Origin: Methylobacter tundripaludum
GTDB taxonomy: Bacteria; Pseudomonadota; Gammaproteobacteria; Methylococcales; Methylomonadaceae
Assembly: GCF_002934365.1 (NCBI RefSeq)
Contig: NZ_PTIY01000003.1
Span: 124,001 to 188,000 of the forward strand
Length of the DNA stretch: 64,000 bases
Reading direction: 5' to 3'
The translations under genes were made by a program, and so were the position numbers. Position 1 is the first letter of the stretch. The number at the start of each line of letters is the position of its first letter. Positions 8,903 to 18,343 of the stretch are shown in pieces. The notes under the pieces were generated by a model, which was not told where the DNA came from, made no database searches, and worked only from the letters and a program-made list of their open reading frames with translations.

Positions 8903-9616
8903 ATGAATCCGTCATCATTGGCGGTACGCTGCCAGAATGTGGTCAAAGTTTACGATACCGGCGACCAAAAAGTGACCGCGCTGAACGGCGTCAATCTGGA
9001 TATTGCGTTGGGCGAACTGATGATGCTGGTCGGCCCTTCAGGCTGCGGCAAGACCACGCTGATTTCAGTCATCGCCGGCATTCTGGATCAGGACAGCGGT
9101 TATTGCGAAGTATTCGGCGAGGATTTGCTGAACATGAGCAATCAACACAAACTGAATTTCAGGGCGCGCAACATCGGTTTTGTTTTTCAGGCCTTTAACT
9201 TGCTGCCGGCACTCAGCGCGGCGGAAAACGTATCGGTACCGCTGATCATCAACGGCATGAAGCGCGCCGAGGCCGAACGCAAGGCCATTGCTGTTCTGGA
9301 GCAAGTGGGCTTGGGCGCGCGGGTCACGGCTTTATCTTCGGAGCTTTCCGGCGGACAGCAGCAACGCGTCGCCATTGCCAGAGCGCTGGTGCATAGCCCG
9401 AGACTGATTGTTTGCGACGAACCCACCAGTTCGCTGGATCATGAAACCGGGCGCAATGTGATGACCTTGCTCAAGGAAGTGGCTTTGCACAAAGACAGGG
9501 CGCTGGTCATCGTGACCCATGACGCCCGGATTTTCGACTTTGCCGACCGCATTGCCGAAATGGATGACGGGCATATTGTTAAGGTTAAAGAAACAAGGGA
9601 CAAGGCTAAAGGCTAA
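8903..9616 (+). CDS. ABC transporter ATP-binding protein, MacB/LolD-like
   Basis: A 237-residue ATPase. Walker A GPSGCGKTT, Q-loop FVFQAFNLLPALSAAENV, signature LSGGQQQR, Walker B LIVCDEPTSSLD and the switch His (VIVTHD) are all present. The phenylalanine-rich Q-loop region and length fit the LolD/MacB group that pairs with FtsX-like permeases. The last codons (AKG and the stop) lie inside a 7-bp tandem array, so the repeat has invaded the 3' end of the gene. The stop is in the second unit, so changes in copy number should not alter the protein. Confidence 0.93.
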   Translation: MNPSSLAVRCQNVVKVYDTGDQKVTALNGVNLDIALGELMMLVGPSGCGKTTLISVIAGILDQDSGYCEVFGEDLLNMSNQHKLNFRARNIGFVFQAFNLLPALSAAENVSVPLIINGMKRAEAERKAIAVLEQVGLGARVTALSSELSGGQQQRVAIARALVHSPRLIVCDEPTSSLDHETGRNVMTLLKEVALHKDRALVIVTHDARIFDFADRIAEMDDGHIVKVKETRDKAKG

Positions 9617-9694
9617 AGGCTAAAGGCTAAAGGCTAAAGGCTAAAGGCTAAAGGCTAAAGGCTAAAGGCTAAAGGCTAAAGGCTAAAGGCTAAA
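9604..9694 (+). repeat. Tandem array, 13 perfect copies of GGCTAAA
   Basis: Thirteen consecutive 7-bp units run without interruption. The first two overlap the end of the ATPase gene and supply its TAA stop. The unit carries TAA in every frame over three copies, so translation cannot pass through. The same core (AAAGGCTAA) ends the permease gene at 8890-8899, a possible seed. Such arrays are prone to slippage; here it sits between the ATPase and HlyD genes and could affect read-through or RNA stability. Confidence 0.97.
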
Positions 9695-9748
9695 AATTAT
9701 GCGGCAAAACTTTCGAGCCTTTTGTGCTTTTCGTGGACAATGACCATT

Positions 9749-9835
9749 AAGAACATGAAGGACATAAAGACTTAAATCCTTCATGTTCTTCATCGTTTAA
9801 AAATAAAACTTCGTGTCCTTCGTGTCTTCGTGGTG
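9749..9835. repeat. Intergenic inverted repeat plus dispersed CTTCGTG-type repeat copy
   Basis: Perfect 14-bp arms AAGAACATGAAGGA (9749-9762) and TCCTTCATGTTCTT (9777-9790) form a hairpin with a 14-base loop. Immediately after, 9809-9835 matches the right arm of the element at 265-291 with one difference. Together with the heptamer array this fills the 286-base gap inside the efflux operon. It has no clear U-tract. Confidence 0.8.
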
Positions 9836-9902
9836 ATGATTTTTTAGTTGATTTACTGATTATTAATGGGACGTTACCCTAAAACTATCTACAGGAGGTG
9901 AT

Positions 9903-10862
9903 ATGCAAGTCAAATACACATTACCGATACTGGCGGTTGCCGGATTCCTTTTTGCGTCTTATACGGTCGTTAGCAGCAACAAGCCGACACCGGTTGCTCC
10001 GCCCGTGGCCGCGCCCGCCTCCGCACCGTTTAAATCGTTTATTGCCGGGGCGGGTATTGTCGAATCGGAAAGCCGGAATATCGCCATCGGAACGCCCTTG
10101 TCCGGCATCGTCAAGACCTTGGCCGTCAAAGTTGGCGACAAAGTCAAAGCCGGAACGCCGCTGTTTTATCTGGACGACCGCGAGACCCGCGCCGACTTGG
10201 CCGTTAAACTCGCCGATCTTGCAAAAGCCCGGACGGACGTTAACGAAGCGGAAGCTGCGCTCAAAGACACCAAATCACTGAGCGATCTAGCCGAGGCGGT
10301 GACCGACCGGCGCGCCATCAGTTCCGAAGAGCTGCTTAGACGGGGCAATGCCGAGCTTATCAGCAAAACCAAACTGGACAGCGCCAAGGCCCTGGTACAG
10401 CAGGCCGAAGCCGCACTGACAACGACACAAACCACGCTGGCCCGGCTCGTCGTTCAGGCTCCGATAGACGGCGAGGTACTGCAAGTCAATATCCGGCCCG
10501 GCGAATTCGCCCAGGCCGGAGCCCTGAACACACCGCTGCTGGTGCTGGGCAATATGGACCGGCTGCATGTGCGGGTTGACATCGACGAAAATGATGCCTG
10601 GCGGTTTGACAAAAACAGCAAGGCGGTTGCATACCTGCGCGGCAATCGAAACTTTAAAACCGATCTGACTCCGGCTTATGTGGAGCCCTACGTGGTACCT
10701 AAAAAATCGCTGACCGGCGACAGCACCGAACAGGTTGATACCCGTGTATTGCAGGCGCTGTACAGTTTCGACCGGAACCAACTGCCGGTCTATGTCGGCC
10801 AGCAAATGGACGTATTCATCGAAGCCAAGGATTATGCAGGCAACGGCGGCTCGCCGTTATGA
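9903..10862 (+). CDS. HlyD-family periplasmic adaptor (membrane fusion protein)
   Basis: A 319-residue protein with an N-terminal membrane anchor (YTLPILAVAGFLFASYTVV), split biotinyl-lipoyl-like halves (PLSGIVKTLAVKVGDKVKAGTPLF and LVVQAPIDGEVLQVNIRPGE) around an Ala-rich coiled-coil hairpin, then a beta-barrel domain. It should bridge the ABC permease and the outer-membrane factor. AGGAGGTG at 9893-9900 is a full anti-SD match, but only a few bases from the ATG. Its stop overlaps the next start (ATGA). The strong SD may allow independent initiation despite the repeat-filled gap upstream. Confidence 0.92.
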   Translation: MQVKYTLPILAVAGFLFASYTVVSSNKPTPVAPPVAAPASAPFKSFIAGAGIVESESRNIAIGTPLSGIVKTLAVKVGDKVKAGTPLFYLDDRETRADLAVKLADLAKARTDVNEAEAALKDTKSLSDLAEAVTDRRAISSEELLRRGNAELISKTKLDSAKALVQQAEAALTTTQTTLARLVVQAPIDGEVLQVNIRPGEFAQAGALNTPLLVLGNMDRLHVRVDIDENDAWRFDKNSKAVAYLRGNRNFKTDLTPAYVEPYVVPKKSLTGDSTEQVDTRVLQALYSFDRNQLPVYVGQQMDVFIEAKDYAGNGGSPL

Positions 10863-12322
10863 TCCGTCGCCCGCTTGCGCTTTTTGCTGTCCTGCTGTTA
10901 TCCGGCTGCTCCGCTGTCGGCCCCGACTATGAGCGCCCGAAAATCCCGGTTCCTGAGCAATGGACTGAAACGGCTGTCGGCACACAAGCCCAACCGGACA
11001 AATGGTGGAAAACCTTTAACGACCCCGTACTCGACAAACTGATCGGCGACGCTATCGCTTCCAACCTGGATTTAAAGCTTGCGCTGGAGCGTGTTAAAGA
11101 CGCCCGCGCCCTGCGCACCGCGACCATTGCAGCGGGCTTGCCCAGCCTGGACGCCAAAAGCAGCGTCAGCAGGCGGTTCAACAACTCCTCCTCGCCGGCT
11201 TCCCAAACCGGCACATCCTCTGCGGGCGGCGGTTTTGGCATCGGCAATCAGTTCATCAATATTTTTCAAATGGGTTTTGACGCACAATGGGAGCTGGATT
11301 TTTTCGGCGGCATCCGGCGTGCGGTAGAAGCCGCCGATGCAACGATTGATGTCGAAGTTGAAAACAGCCGGGATGTCCTGATCACCCTGTTGGGCGATGT
11401 CGCCCGCAATTACATCGAGCTGCGCGCCAATCAACGACTGATCGCAATCACCCGTGAAAATTTGCATGCACAACAGGAAACCCTACAGCTGACTCAAATC
11501 CGGCGACAGGCGGGACTTGCGAGCATGCTTGAAGAAACTCAGGCGCAAGCCCTGGCTGCCACGACAGAGGCGCAATTGCCGAACTATGAAGCATTAGTCA
11601 AGCAATCGATACATGCACTCAGCGTATTGCTGGGCAAAGAACCCGGTGCGCTGGCCGTTCGGCTTGACCAGCAAGGCGTTATCCCAACCGTTGCCGCTAA
11701 TGTAATAGCCAACCTCCCGTCCGAATTATTACAGCGCAGGCCGGATATTCGCCGCGCCGAACGGCAACTGGCCGTCGCCAATGCATCGGTCGGCGTTGCG
11801 ACTGCGGAGCTTTATCCAAAAATCAATCTGGCCGCATTCCTCGGTTTACAAAACACAACCGTCACCGACTTCACCCCGATCGGAAAATCATGGTCGGCAG
11901 CCTCGACATTAACCCTGCCGATCTTCAACTGGGGAAAACTGAACGCCAATATCAACAGCAAAAAAGCGCAATTCGAGCAAGCCTTCCTGAGCTATCAATC
12001 CACCGTATTATCCGCATTTAAAGAAGTGGAAGATGCGCTGATCGCCTACAGCAAAGAGCAGGAGCGGCACAAAGCCCTGGCGCAAGCCGTTGCAGCAAAC
12101 CAACTGGCGGTTCAATTAGCCAACGAGCGCTATCAAAAGGGCTTGACCGCATTTATCGACGTACTGACCAGCCAAACGGCGCTTTATCAAGCCCAGAGCT
12201 TGCTGGTCGCCAGCGAGTCCCAGCTTTCCAGTAACCTGGTCGCCCTGTACAAATCATTAGGCGGCGGCTGGCAAACCGAGACTATTGTGGGTAATGTTAA
12301 TCGATCGCCTGCCGATAACTAG
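10859..12322 (+). CDS. Outer-membrane efflux factor, NodT family lipoprotein
   Basis: A 487-residue protein. The lipobox LLSGC puts the lipidated Cys at residue 17, followed by VGPDYERPKIPVPEQW, typical of NodT/OprM-like factors. Two OEP repeats follow, with the RRPDIRRAERQLAVANA segment of the second. It forms the trimeric TolC-like exit duct. It overlaps the adaptor gene by 4 bases, confirming co-translation. Although the family often serves RND pumps, no RND gene is present and the genes upstream are ABC components. Confidence 0.93.
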   Translation: MIRRPLALFAVLLLSGCSAVGPDYERPKIPVPEQWTETAVGTQAQPDKWWKTFNDPVLDKLIGDAIASNLDLKLALERVKDARALRTATIAAGLPSLDAKSSVSRRFNNSSSPASQTGTSSAGGGFGIGNQFINIFQMGFDAQWELDFFGGIRRAVEAADATIDVEVENSRDVLITLLGDVARNYIELRANQRLIAITRENLHAQQETLQLTQIRRQAGLASMLEETQAQALAATTEAQLPNYEALVKQSIHALSVLLGKEPGALAVRLDQQGVIPTVAANVIANLPSELLQRRPDIRRAERQLAVANASVGVATAELYPKINLAAFLGLQNTTVTDFTPIGKSWSAASTLTLPIFNWGKLNANINSKKAQFEQAFLSYQSTVLSAFKEVEDALIAYSKEQERHKALAQAVAANQLAVQLANERYQKGLTAFIDVLTSQTALYQAQSLLVASESQLSSNLVALYKSLGGGWQTETIVGNVNRSPADN

Positions 12323-12403
12323 AATAGGTTTCACAGTAATGGTCAGCTCAAGAGCATTTTTCCTTTTACCCCAATAACTTATCAATACAACAGGAGTACA
12401 AAA

Positions 12404-12958
12404 ATGGAATCGCAAGCATTCGTTAAAGTATGGGATCTTCCGCTTAGAATTTTTCACTGGCTGCTGGTTGCCGGATTTTTTATCGCTTACCTGACTGAAG
12501 ACGACTTATTAACAGTACACGTCTGGGCCGGTTATCTGGTGACCGGATTATTGGTGTTCAGATTGATTTGGGGATTTGTCGGCAACGACTATGCCCGATT
12601 CTCGAATTTTTTATGCGGTCCTGCCAAGTCGATCGCTTATGTTAAAGACCTGATCGCATTAAAAACCCAACGTTACATCGGCCACAACCCGGCGGGGGCG
12701 GCGATGATCGTATTATTGCTGATCAGTTTATTAGCGACGGTCATCACCGGCTTTGCGGTGTACGGAGCCGATCAGGCCGCCGGACCGCTGGCGGCTATCG
12801 GCCCCGCTAACGAAAAAATGTGGGAAGAAGTACATGAATTTTTCGCCAACTTCACGCTGATTCTGGTAATTGTGCATGTCGTAGGCGTTGCCGTTGAAAG
12901 CTATATACACCGTGAAAATCTGGCCCGGGCGATGCTACATGGATTTAAACGGAAATAG
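12404..12958 (+). CDS. Cytochrome b561-domain protein
   Basis: A 184-residue membrane protein with four hydrophobic helices. Likely heme ligands are His18 (RIFHWLL), His39 (TVHVWAGYL), His144 (EVHEFFANF) and His158 (VIVHVVGV), the pattern of Ni/Fe-hydrogenase-type b cytochromes. It could pass electrons between quinone and a periplasmic partner. No hydrogenase or cytochrome c gene is adjacent, so the partner is unknown. Confidence 0.85.
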   Translation: MESQAFVKVWDLPLRIFHWLLVAGFFIAYLTEDDLLTVHVWAGYLVTGLLVFRLIWGFVGNDYARFSNFLCGPAKSIAYVKDLIALKTQRYIGHNPAGAAMIVLLLISLLATVITGFAVYGADQAAGPLAAIGPANEKMWEEVHEFFANFTLILVIVHVVGVAVESYIHRENLARAMLHGFKRK

Positions 12959-13009
12959 TCGGCAAGCCAGACGTAAACAGCCTATCCCACAAGGCTTTAA
13001 AGGTATTTT

Positions 13010-13435
13010 ATGAAAAAAATAATCTTTTTATTAACGACAATTTTTTTTATCTCTGACTGTAACGCCGACATTAGGGTTTTAGAGCAATTAAGGGCGCAGG
13101 CACACCAAAGAGCTAAACAGAATATTTCCCAAAACAAGAAACCGAAGAAAGCAGTTAAGACGAAAAAAACTGTCAAGCCTAAAGAAATTGTTTTAAAAGA
13201 TACAAAACCGAAAGAAATAGTCACTTCAGCAGATCTGGACATTAGAAATGAGCTTGCTTATTTGCCTAATGAAGATAAACCTTTCTCAGGCAGACATGAA
13301 ATGCACCATTCAAATGGCAAAAGATATGTCGAAACCAAATACAAAGATGGCAAGAGAGATGGATTACTTATCATGTGGGATGAATATGGATATAAAATCG
13401 GTGAACTAAACTTCGCAGATGGAAATCAGCTGTGA
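13010..13435 (+). CDS. Small secreted protein with YwqK/MORN-like C-terminus
   Basis: A 141-residue protein. Residues 1-19 look like a signal peptide (MKKIIFLLTTIFFISDCNA). Residues 40-75 are Lys-rich and reiterated (KPKKAVKTKKTVKPKEIV, then KPKEIV). The C-terminal 45 residues read HHSNGKRYVETKYKDGKRDG, then WDEYGYKIGELNFADG, resembling MORN/YwqK repeats. The role is unknown; periplasmic or surface location is likely. It is A+T-rich, like the following gene-free stretch. Confidence 0.68.
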   Translation: MKKIIFLLTTIFFISDCNADIRVLEQLRAQAHQRAKQNISQNKKPKKAVKTKKTVKPKEIVLKDTKPKEIVTSADLDIRNELAYLPNEDKPFSGRHEMHHSNGKRYVETKYKDGKRDGLLIMWDEYGYKIGELNFADGNQL

Positions 13436-13953
13436 TTGAATCGTGGAGAGCAAGCCGGGTAAAACCGAAAGGGACGATCATTGTATAAAGCTTGCCGTAG
13501 CGGACTAATCTAATCGACTTGATTGATGGATACACAAGGGCGGTAAAGCAACTAACCAAACACCTAGAGTGTTAAGCAAGCGCCAATACCAATCCAACAT
13601 CTAAAGAACTCACAAAGTGTGACTTCCGGCATATTCGTTTGGATTTATCTTAAAAATAAGGGAGAATTGCCGACTAGATAGAAGTATCAGTCTTGTAAGA
13701 GGCAAGTGCTGTAAGGGACATCACCGGTGACAACACACGATAGCAAAATGACAGGAAAAGAAAGAGAATTTAATTTGACAGATACTTATCAAAATTAGTA
13801 CTGCCAGATTAGATTTGAACCATTAGATGAAATTACGATGAGACTTTGTAAATGGACTTCAATTTTATCTGTCAGTCCTTGGAACTAAAATATATATTAT
13901 TAGTTCCAAGGACCGATTTAATTTTATAAACTGTTTTTTAAATTAACAAACCA
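13436..13953. other. Gene-free interval, possible decayed group II intron RNA
   Basis: I find no supported coding frame here. Parts recall domain I of group II introns: GTGTTAAGCAAG (13569-13580), a CGACTAGATAGAAGTATC segment near 13671-13688, and CACGATAGCAAAATGAC (13736-13752) followed by an A-rich GAGAATTTAATTT stretch, in an order like that of lactococcal Ll.LtrB. No domain V hairpin and no maturase are visible. The resemblance is from memory and weak. The last 80 bases hold the terminator-like hairpin after rplQ. Confidence 0.3.
13875..13913. terminator. Terminator-like hairpin downstream of rplQ
   Basis: Perfect 14-bp arms GTCCTTGGAACTAA (13875-13888) and TTAGTTCCAAGGAC (13900-13913) with an 11-base A+T loop lie 41 bases past the rplQ stop. 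The stem is strong, but the U-tract is poor on both strands. Its place at the end of the ribosomal block supports a transcription-end or RNA 3'-stabilising role. Confidence 0.6.
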
Positions 13954-14331
13954 TTAATCTTCTATAGAAGAACTAGGTCTGTCAACCAGCTCGACATAAG
14001 CCATAGGAGCATCATCACCAGGTCTAAATCCACATTTCATAATACGCAGATAGCCACCAGCTCTATTTTTGTAACGGGGGCCTAGTTCATTAAAAAGCTT
14101 AGTCACAACATCGCGATCACGCAACCTAGCGAAAGCAAGACGTCTTTTAGCGACACTGTCTTCTTTAGACAAAGTAATTAATGGCTCGGCGTAGCTTCTT
14201 AACTCTTTTGCTTTTGGTAAAGTTGTCTTTATTAATTCATGTTTAAATAATGAACTAACCATATTACTAAATAGCGCCTTGCGGTGACTGCTATTTATAT
14301 TGAATTTTCTACCGGATTTACGATGTCTCAT
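13954..14331 (-). CDS. rplQ: 50S ribosomal protein L17
   Basis: A 125-residue protein starting [20 protein letters not shown], the standard L17 N-terminus, and containing the R-LAFARLRD and [25 protein letters not shown] segments. It binds 23S rRNA near the exit tunnel. It is the last gene of the alpha set, 17 bases after rpoA. Confidence 0.97.
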   Translation of the reverse strand: MRHRKSGRKFNINSSHRKALFSNMVSSLFKHELIKTTLPKAKELRSYAEPLITLSKEDSVAKRRLAFARLRDRDVVTKLFNELGPRYKNRAGGYLRIMKCGFRPGDDAPMAYVELVDRPSSSIED

Positions 14332-14348
14332 TGTAAGAAGACCTAATG

Positions 14349-15362
14349 TTAGTGTGTTATTGCGTGAGTTTGATCTGCTAAGTTTTCAGGCGGCCAATTT
14401 TCCAACCTCATACCCAAAGATAAACCCTTTAAAGCAAGAATGTCTTTTATTTCTGTTAAGGACTTTTTGCCAAGATTTGGAGTTTTCAACAACTCAACTT
14501 CAGTACGTTGAATTAAGTCTCCAATATAAAATATATTCTCAGCTTTCAAGCAGTTAGCTGAACGTACAGTTAACTCAAGATCATCTACAGGACGAAGAAG
14601 AACAGGGTCAAATATCTCTTCAATTTCAACCTCCTCTTCTGCAAGTTGATCATTTACTTTTTCAAAATCAACGAATACAGATAACTGATCGTGAAGTATG
14701 GTAGCAGCAAGCTTAATAGTTTCTTCTGGATCAACAGTACCGTTTGTTTCCAATTCGATTATTAATTTATCTAAATTAGTACGCTGTTCAACACGCGTAC
14801 TTTCAACCTGATAAGCTACTTTTATAATCGGACTATATGAAGCATCCAGCTGAAGAGCTCCAACTACCAGACTATGCTCCGAATTTGACTTACGAACACT
14901 GACAGGTTCATAACCTCTTCCTCGGCGCACTCTGATCTTCATGTTTAAAACACCAACCTGCGTTAGGTTAGCTATTACCAAGTCTGGGTTAATAATTTCC
15001 ACATCATGTGGAACTATAATATCCGCAGCCGTAACACAACCTGCCCCATGCTTTGAAAGAGTAAGCTCAGCCTCATCTTTGGAATGAAGCACAACTGCTA
15101 ACTTCTTAAGGTTAAGCAAAATATCAATTACATCTTCTTGAACACCCTCTATAGTAGTGTATTCATGGAGAACGCCTTCAATTTCAACATCCGTAACTGC
15201 ACAACCGGGAATTGTAGACAACAGCACTCGCCGCAGAGCATTACCAATAGAATGACCAAATCCCCTTTCAAGAGGTTCAATAACAATCTTAGAATGATTA
15301 GGTGTTTTGCTTATTACCTCAACTAAGCGGGGCTTCAGCAAGCCAGAAATAGAATTCTGCAT
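14349..15362 (-). CDS. rpoA: RNA polymerase alpha subunit
   Basis: A 337-residue protein. The N-terminal dimerisation domain includes [23 protein letters not shown]. An acidic linker ([12 protein letters not shown]) leads to the C-terminal domain with [17 protein letters not shown] and the [13 protein letters not shown] helix-hairpin-helix that contacts UP elements and activators. It seeds core polymerase assembly with the rpoB and rpoC products encoded upstream in this same window. Confidence 0.98.
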   Translation of the reverse strand: MQNSISGLLKPRLVEVISKTPNHSKIVIEPLERGFGHSIGNALRRVLLSTIPGCAVTDVEIEGVLHEYTTIEGVQEDVIDILLNLKKLAVVLHSKDEAELTLSKHGAGCVTAADIIVPHDVEIINPDLVIANLTQVGVLNMKIRVRRGRGYEPVSVRKSNSEHSLVVGALQLDASYSPIIKVAYQVESTRVEQRTNLDKLIIELETNGTVDPEETIKLAATILHDQLSVFVDFEKVNDQLAEEEVEIEEIFDPVLLRPVDDLELTVRSANCLKAENIFYIGDLIQRTEVELLKTPNLGKKSLTEIKDILALKGLSLGMRLENWPPENLADQTHAITH

Positions 15363-15383
15363 TTATATCCCTCAAAACTGCGA

Positions 15384-16004
15384 TTATTTAGAGTAAAGCT
15401 CAACTACTAATTGCTCGTTAATGTCACTGCCCAAATCTACACGATCTGGCAAGGCGCTAAATGTACCTGACATTGCCTTAGAATTAACCTCAACCCAAGA
15501 TGGAAATCCATATTGCTCAGTTACAGTCAATGCATCAACAATTCTTTGTTGTTTCTTTGCTTTCTCTCTAATAGAAAGAACATCGCCAGGAGAAACCTGG
15601 TAAGAAGGAACATTGATTAAAACATTATTTACCTGGATAGACTTATGGCTAACTAACTGACGAGCTTCTGCGCGAGTAGAAGCAAAGCCCATACGATACA
15701 CCACATTGTCTAATCTTGACTCTAGCAGGTTCAACAAGTTTTGACCTGTAGCCCCTTTCTTTAAGTCCGCCGACTTATAGTAGTTTCTGAACTGTTTTTC
15801 TAAAATGCCATATATTCTGCGTAAGCGTTGCTTAGCTCTTAACTGAAGCGCATAATCAGAACTTCTTGTACGCTTAGTACCATGCTGACCAGGACGCTGA
15901 TCCAATTTGCACTTATTTTCTAAAGACTTTCCTCTGCTTTTCAAAAACAGATCTGTCCCTTCTCTTCGACTTAATTTACAGGTAGGCCCAAGATATCTTG
16001 CCAT
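15384..16004 (-). CDS. rpsD: 30S ribosomal protein S4
   Basis: A 206-residue primary 16S rRNA binder. [23 protein letters not shown] opens the protein. The S4 RNA-binding fold ([25 protein letters not shown]) lies near residues 95-125. In many Gammaproteobacteria S4 represses the alpha operon by binding near rpsM; the short leader here makes that uncertain. Confidence 0.98.
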   Translation of the reverse strand: MARYLGPTCKLSRREGTDLFLKSRGKSLENKCKLDQRPGQHGTKRTRSSDYALQLRAKQRLRRIYGILEKQFRNYYKSADLKKGATGQNLLNLLESRLDNVVYRMGFASTRAEARQLVSHKSIQVNNVLINVPSYQVSPGDVLSIREKAKKQQRIVDALTVTEQYGFPSWVEVNSKAMSGTFSALPDRVDLGSDINEQLVVELYSK

Positions 16005-16023
16005 AACAAACTACTCCAGATTT

Positions 16024-16410
16024 TTATACGCGGCGTTTTTTTGGAGGCCGACAACCATTGTGTGGAATCGGCGTCACATCAACAATATTGTTTATTTTGA
16101 ATCCCAAATTATTCAGAGAACGGACAGCGGACTCACGCCCAGGTCCAGGCCCCTTAATCATTACATCTAGATTCTTCATCCCAAACTCTAAAGCGACTGA
16201 CCCGGCCTTTTCAGCGGCAACCTGCGCAGCAAATGGCGTGCTTTTTCGTGAGCCTCGAAAACCAGACCCTCCTGATGTTGCCCAGGAAAGAGCATTACCT
16301 TTTCTATCTGTGATAGTTATAATTGTGTTATTAAAAGATGCATGCACATGCACTATGCCATCAGCAACTTCTTTTTTAATACGTTTTCTAGAACGATTTT
16401 GACTCGCCAT
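16024..16410 (-). CDS. rpsK: 30S ribosomal protein S11
   Basis: A 128-residue platform protein with [42 protein letters not shown], and C-terminal [18 protein letters not shown], both highly conserved. It lies between rpsM and rpsD in the usual order. Confidence 0.98.
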   Translation of the reverse strand: MASQNRSRKRIKKEVADGIVHVHASFNNTIITITDRKGNALSWATSGGSGFRGSRKSTPFAAQVAAEKAGSVALEFGMKNLDVMIKGPGPGRESAVRSLNNLGFKINNIVDVTPIPHNGCRPPKKRRV

Positions 16411-16438
16411 TTACCTCAACCCTCTTTAAAGGAATATC

Positions 16439-16795
16439 TTATTTTCTAATTGCCTTACGTGGGCCTTTGCGAGTACGAGCATTTGTTCTCGTTCTCTGCC
16501 CTCTTAAAGGCAATCCTCTACGATGCCTTATCCCGCGATAGCAACCAAGATCCATCAAACGTTTGATATTCATAGAAACTTCGCGACGAAGATCGCCTTC
16601 TACCGTCATCTTCGAAACGACATTTCGAATTAACTCCAACTGTTCTTCAGTTAGTTCTTTTATTTTTATCGAAGGCGCAATACCCACTTCAGCGCAAATC
16701 TCACTTGCAGTTTGACGTCCAACGCCATAAATTGCGGTCAATGCAATCACTGCATGCTTATGATCTGGTATATTTATCCCGGCAATACGTGCCAT
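16439..16795 (-). CDS. rpsM: 30S ribosomal protein S13
   Basis: A 118-residue head protein that contacts the P-site tRNA and the B1 bridge. [26 protein letters not shown] and the C-terminal [15 protein letters not shown] tail are diagnostic. A GGGGAG site precedes the ATG. It is the first gene after the internal promoter, so it starts the alpha set. Confidence 0.98.
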   Translation of the reverse strand: MARIAGINIPDHKHAVIALTAIYGVGRQTASEICAEVGIAPSIKIKELTEEQLELIRNVVSKMTVEGDLRREVSMNIKRLMDLGCYRGIRHRRGLPLRGQRTRTNARTRKGPRKAIRK

Positions 16796-16836
16796 CTAGA
16801 TACTCCCCTTGGTAGTACTCTAAAGTTAAGCGCCAA

Positions 16837-16865
16837 ATTATAGCATTACATTAATAACGGCGCAA
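16837..16865 (-). promoter_or_regulatory. Sigma70-like promoter for rpsM-rpsK-rpsD-rpoA-rplQ
   Basis: On the minus strand a perfect -10 TATAAT (16842-16837) lies 17 bases after a -35 candidate TTGCGC (16865-16860). The predicted start, near 16830, leaves a leader of about 35 bases before rpsM. A GCGCC/GGCGC inverted repeat flanks the -10. This would let the alpha set be transcribed independently of the long upstream unit. Confidence 0.6.
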
Positions 16866-16871
16866 CAATTA

Positions 16872-16985
16872 TTATCCTTGCCGTTGTTTATGTTTTCCGT
16901 CTTCACAGATAACCCTGACAACGCCATTTCTTTTTACAACCTTACATTTTCTACATATTTTTTTTACAGAGGCTCGAACTTTCAC
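16872..16985 (-). CDS. rpmJ: 50S ribosomal protein L36, GTG start
   Basis: A 37-codon gene between secY and rpsM. It begins with GTG at 16985 and reads [20 protein letters not shown], then [13 protein letters not shown]. Cys11, Cys14, Cys27 and His32 form the zinc ribbon, so this is the zinc-binding paralogue type. AGGAG lies seven bases upstream of the GTG. L36 helps organise the 23S rRNA near the stalk base. Confidence 0.95.
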   Translation of the reverse strand: MKVRASVKKICRKCKVVKRNGVVRVICEDGKHKQRQG

Positions 16986-17020
16986 TCACTAACTCCTAGA
17001 TATTGCTCTTTTGCAATAAT

Positions 17021-18343
17021 TTATTTCTTTAGATTGGCTTTTTTCATCAAGCCATCATATTGCTGGGACATAACATGTGTTTGCATTTGAGAAATGAAAT
17101 CCATTACAACCACAACAATAATCAACAAAGATGTTCCACCAAAATAAAACGGAACATTCCAGTACACAATCAAAAACTCAGGCAATAAACATACAAGTGT
17201 AATATAAAATGCACCAATTAATGTTAATCGAGTCATGACCTTGTCTATATAAGAACTTGTCTGAAGACCAGGCCTTATTCCAGGCAAAAATGCACCCGAT
17301 TTTTTTAAATTATCAGCAGTTTCTTTTGAATTAAACACTAAAGCCGTGTAAAAGAAACAAAAGAAAATAATAGCTGTTGCATAAAAAATAACATAAACAG
17401 GCTGCCCAGGAGAGAGCATTGTAGCTACATCCTGAAGCCAGGAAAACCCATCACTATTTCCAAACCATCCTGCAATCGTAGCTGGAAATAAAATTATACT
17501 TGATGCGAAGATAGGTGGTATTACACCCGCCATATTAAGTTTTAGTGGCAAGAAACTACTTTGCCCGGCATACATTTTACGACCTTGCTGTCTCTTTGGG
17601 TAATTAATCAAAATCCTTCTTTGTCCTCTCTCTACGAATACAACCAACGCTGTGACGGAAATTGATAAAAGAAACAGCAAAATGATAAATGCCCCATTCA
17701 TTTCACCTGTTCTCGCCAGTTCCAATGTACCACCTACCGCTTTGGGTATACCAGAAACGATACCGGCAAATATGATAAGTGATATACCGTTACCAATACC
17801 ACGCTCAGTAACCTGCTCACCTAACCACATCAAAAAAACTGTACCGGTAACTAAAGTAACAGTTGTGATAACAATAAAGCTAATACCTGGACTCAAAACT
17901 ACCGAAAGACCCCCAGCAGTTTGGTTCTGCAACGCCAAAGAAATTCCAATAGCCTGAAAAGTCGCCAAAATAACAGTTCCAAATCGAGTGTATTGCGAAA
18001 TCTTACGCCGACCTGACTCGCCTTCTTTTTTTAATTGCTCCATTGCTGGTATAACAACCGTCATCAACTGCATAATAATTGACGCCGAAATATAGGGCAT
18101 TATACCAAGAGCAAATAAGCTCAAACGCATCAAAGCGCCACCCGAAAACATATTGAACATATCCAGAATTGATCCGCTCTGTTGTTCAAACATAACAGCA
18201 AGGGCCTTAGGATCTATTCCAGGAACAGGAATGTGGGCACCGACTCTGTATACAAAAAAGGCTCCTAAAACAAAAAGCAGTCTAGCCTTAAGCTCCGAAA
18301 AACCACCAACTTTGCCTGCCACCTGAGCTCTTGAAGTACTCAC
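17021..18343 (-). CDS. secY: Preprotein translocase subunit SecY
   Basis: A 440-residue, ten-helix channel protein of the SecYEG translocon. Seen are the plug region after [48 protein letters not shown] and the cytosolic loop [17 protein letters not shown]. SecE is encoded at 43254-43631 in the same window; SecG is not seen. It directly abuts rplO. Confidence 0.98.
   Translation of the reverse strand: MSTSRAQVAGKVGGFSELKARLLFVLGAFFVYRVGAHIPVPGIDPKALAVMFEQQSGSILDMFNMFSGGALMRLSLFALGIMPYISASIIMQLMTVVIPAMEQLKKEGESGRRKISQYTRFGTVILATFQAIGISLALQNQTAGGLSVVLSPGISFIVITTVTLVTGTVFLMWLGEQVTERGIGNGISLIIFAGIVSGIPKAVGGTLELARTGEMNGAFIILLFLLSISVTALVVFVERGQRRILINYPKRQQGRKMYAGQSSFLPLKLNMAGVIPPIFASSIILFPATIAGWFGNSDGFSWLQDVATMLSPGQPVYVIFYATAIIFFCFFYTALVFNSKETADNLKKSGAFLPGIRPGLQTSSYIDKVMTRLTLIGAFYITLVCLLPEFLIVYWNVPFYFGGTSLLIIVVVVMDFISQMQTHVMSQQYDGLMKKANLKK

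Noticed and set aside
9604-9694. CRISPR-like array
   Set aside because: Units are 7 bases with no spacers; a simple tandem repeat.
13488-13560. Coding frame in the gap before rplQ
   Set aside because: Only very short frames with no conserved pattern; composition is non-coding.
16878-17090. 70-codon plus-strand frame over the rpmJ-secY junction
   Set aside because: It is antisense to rpmJ, which is clearly coding on the minus strand.
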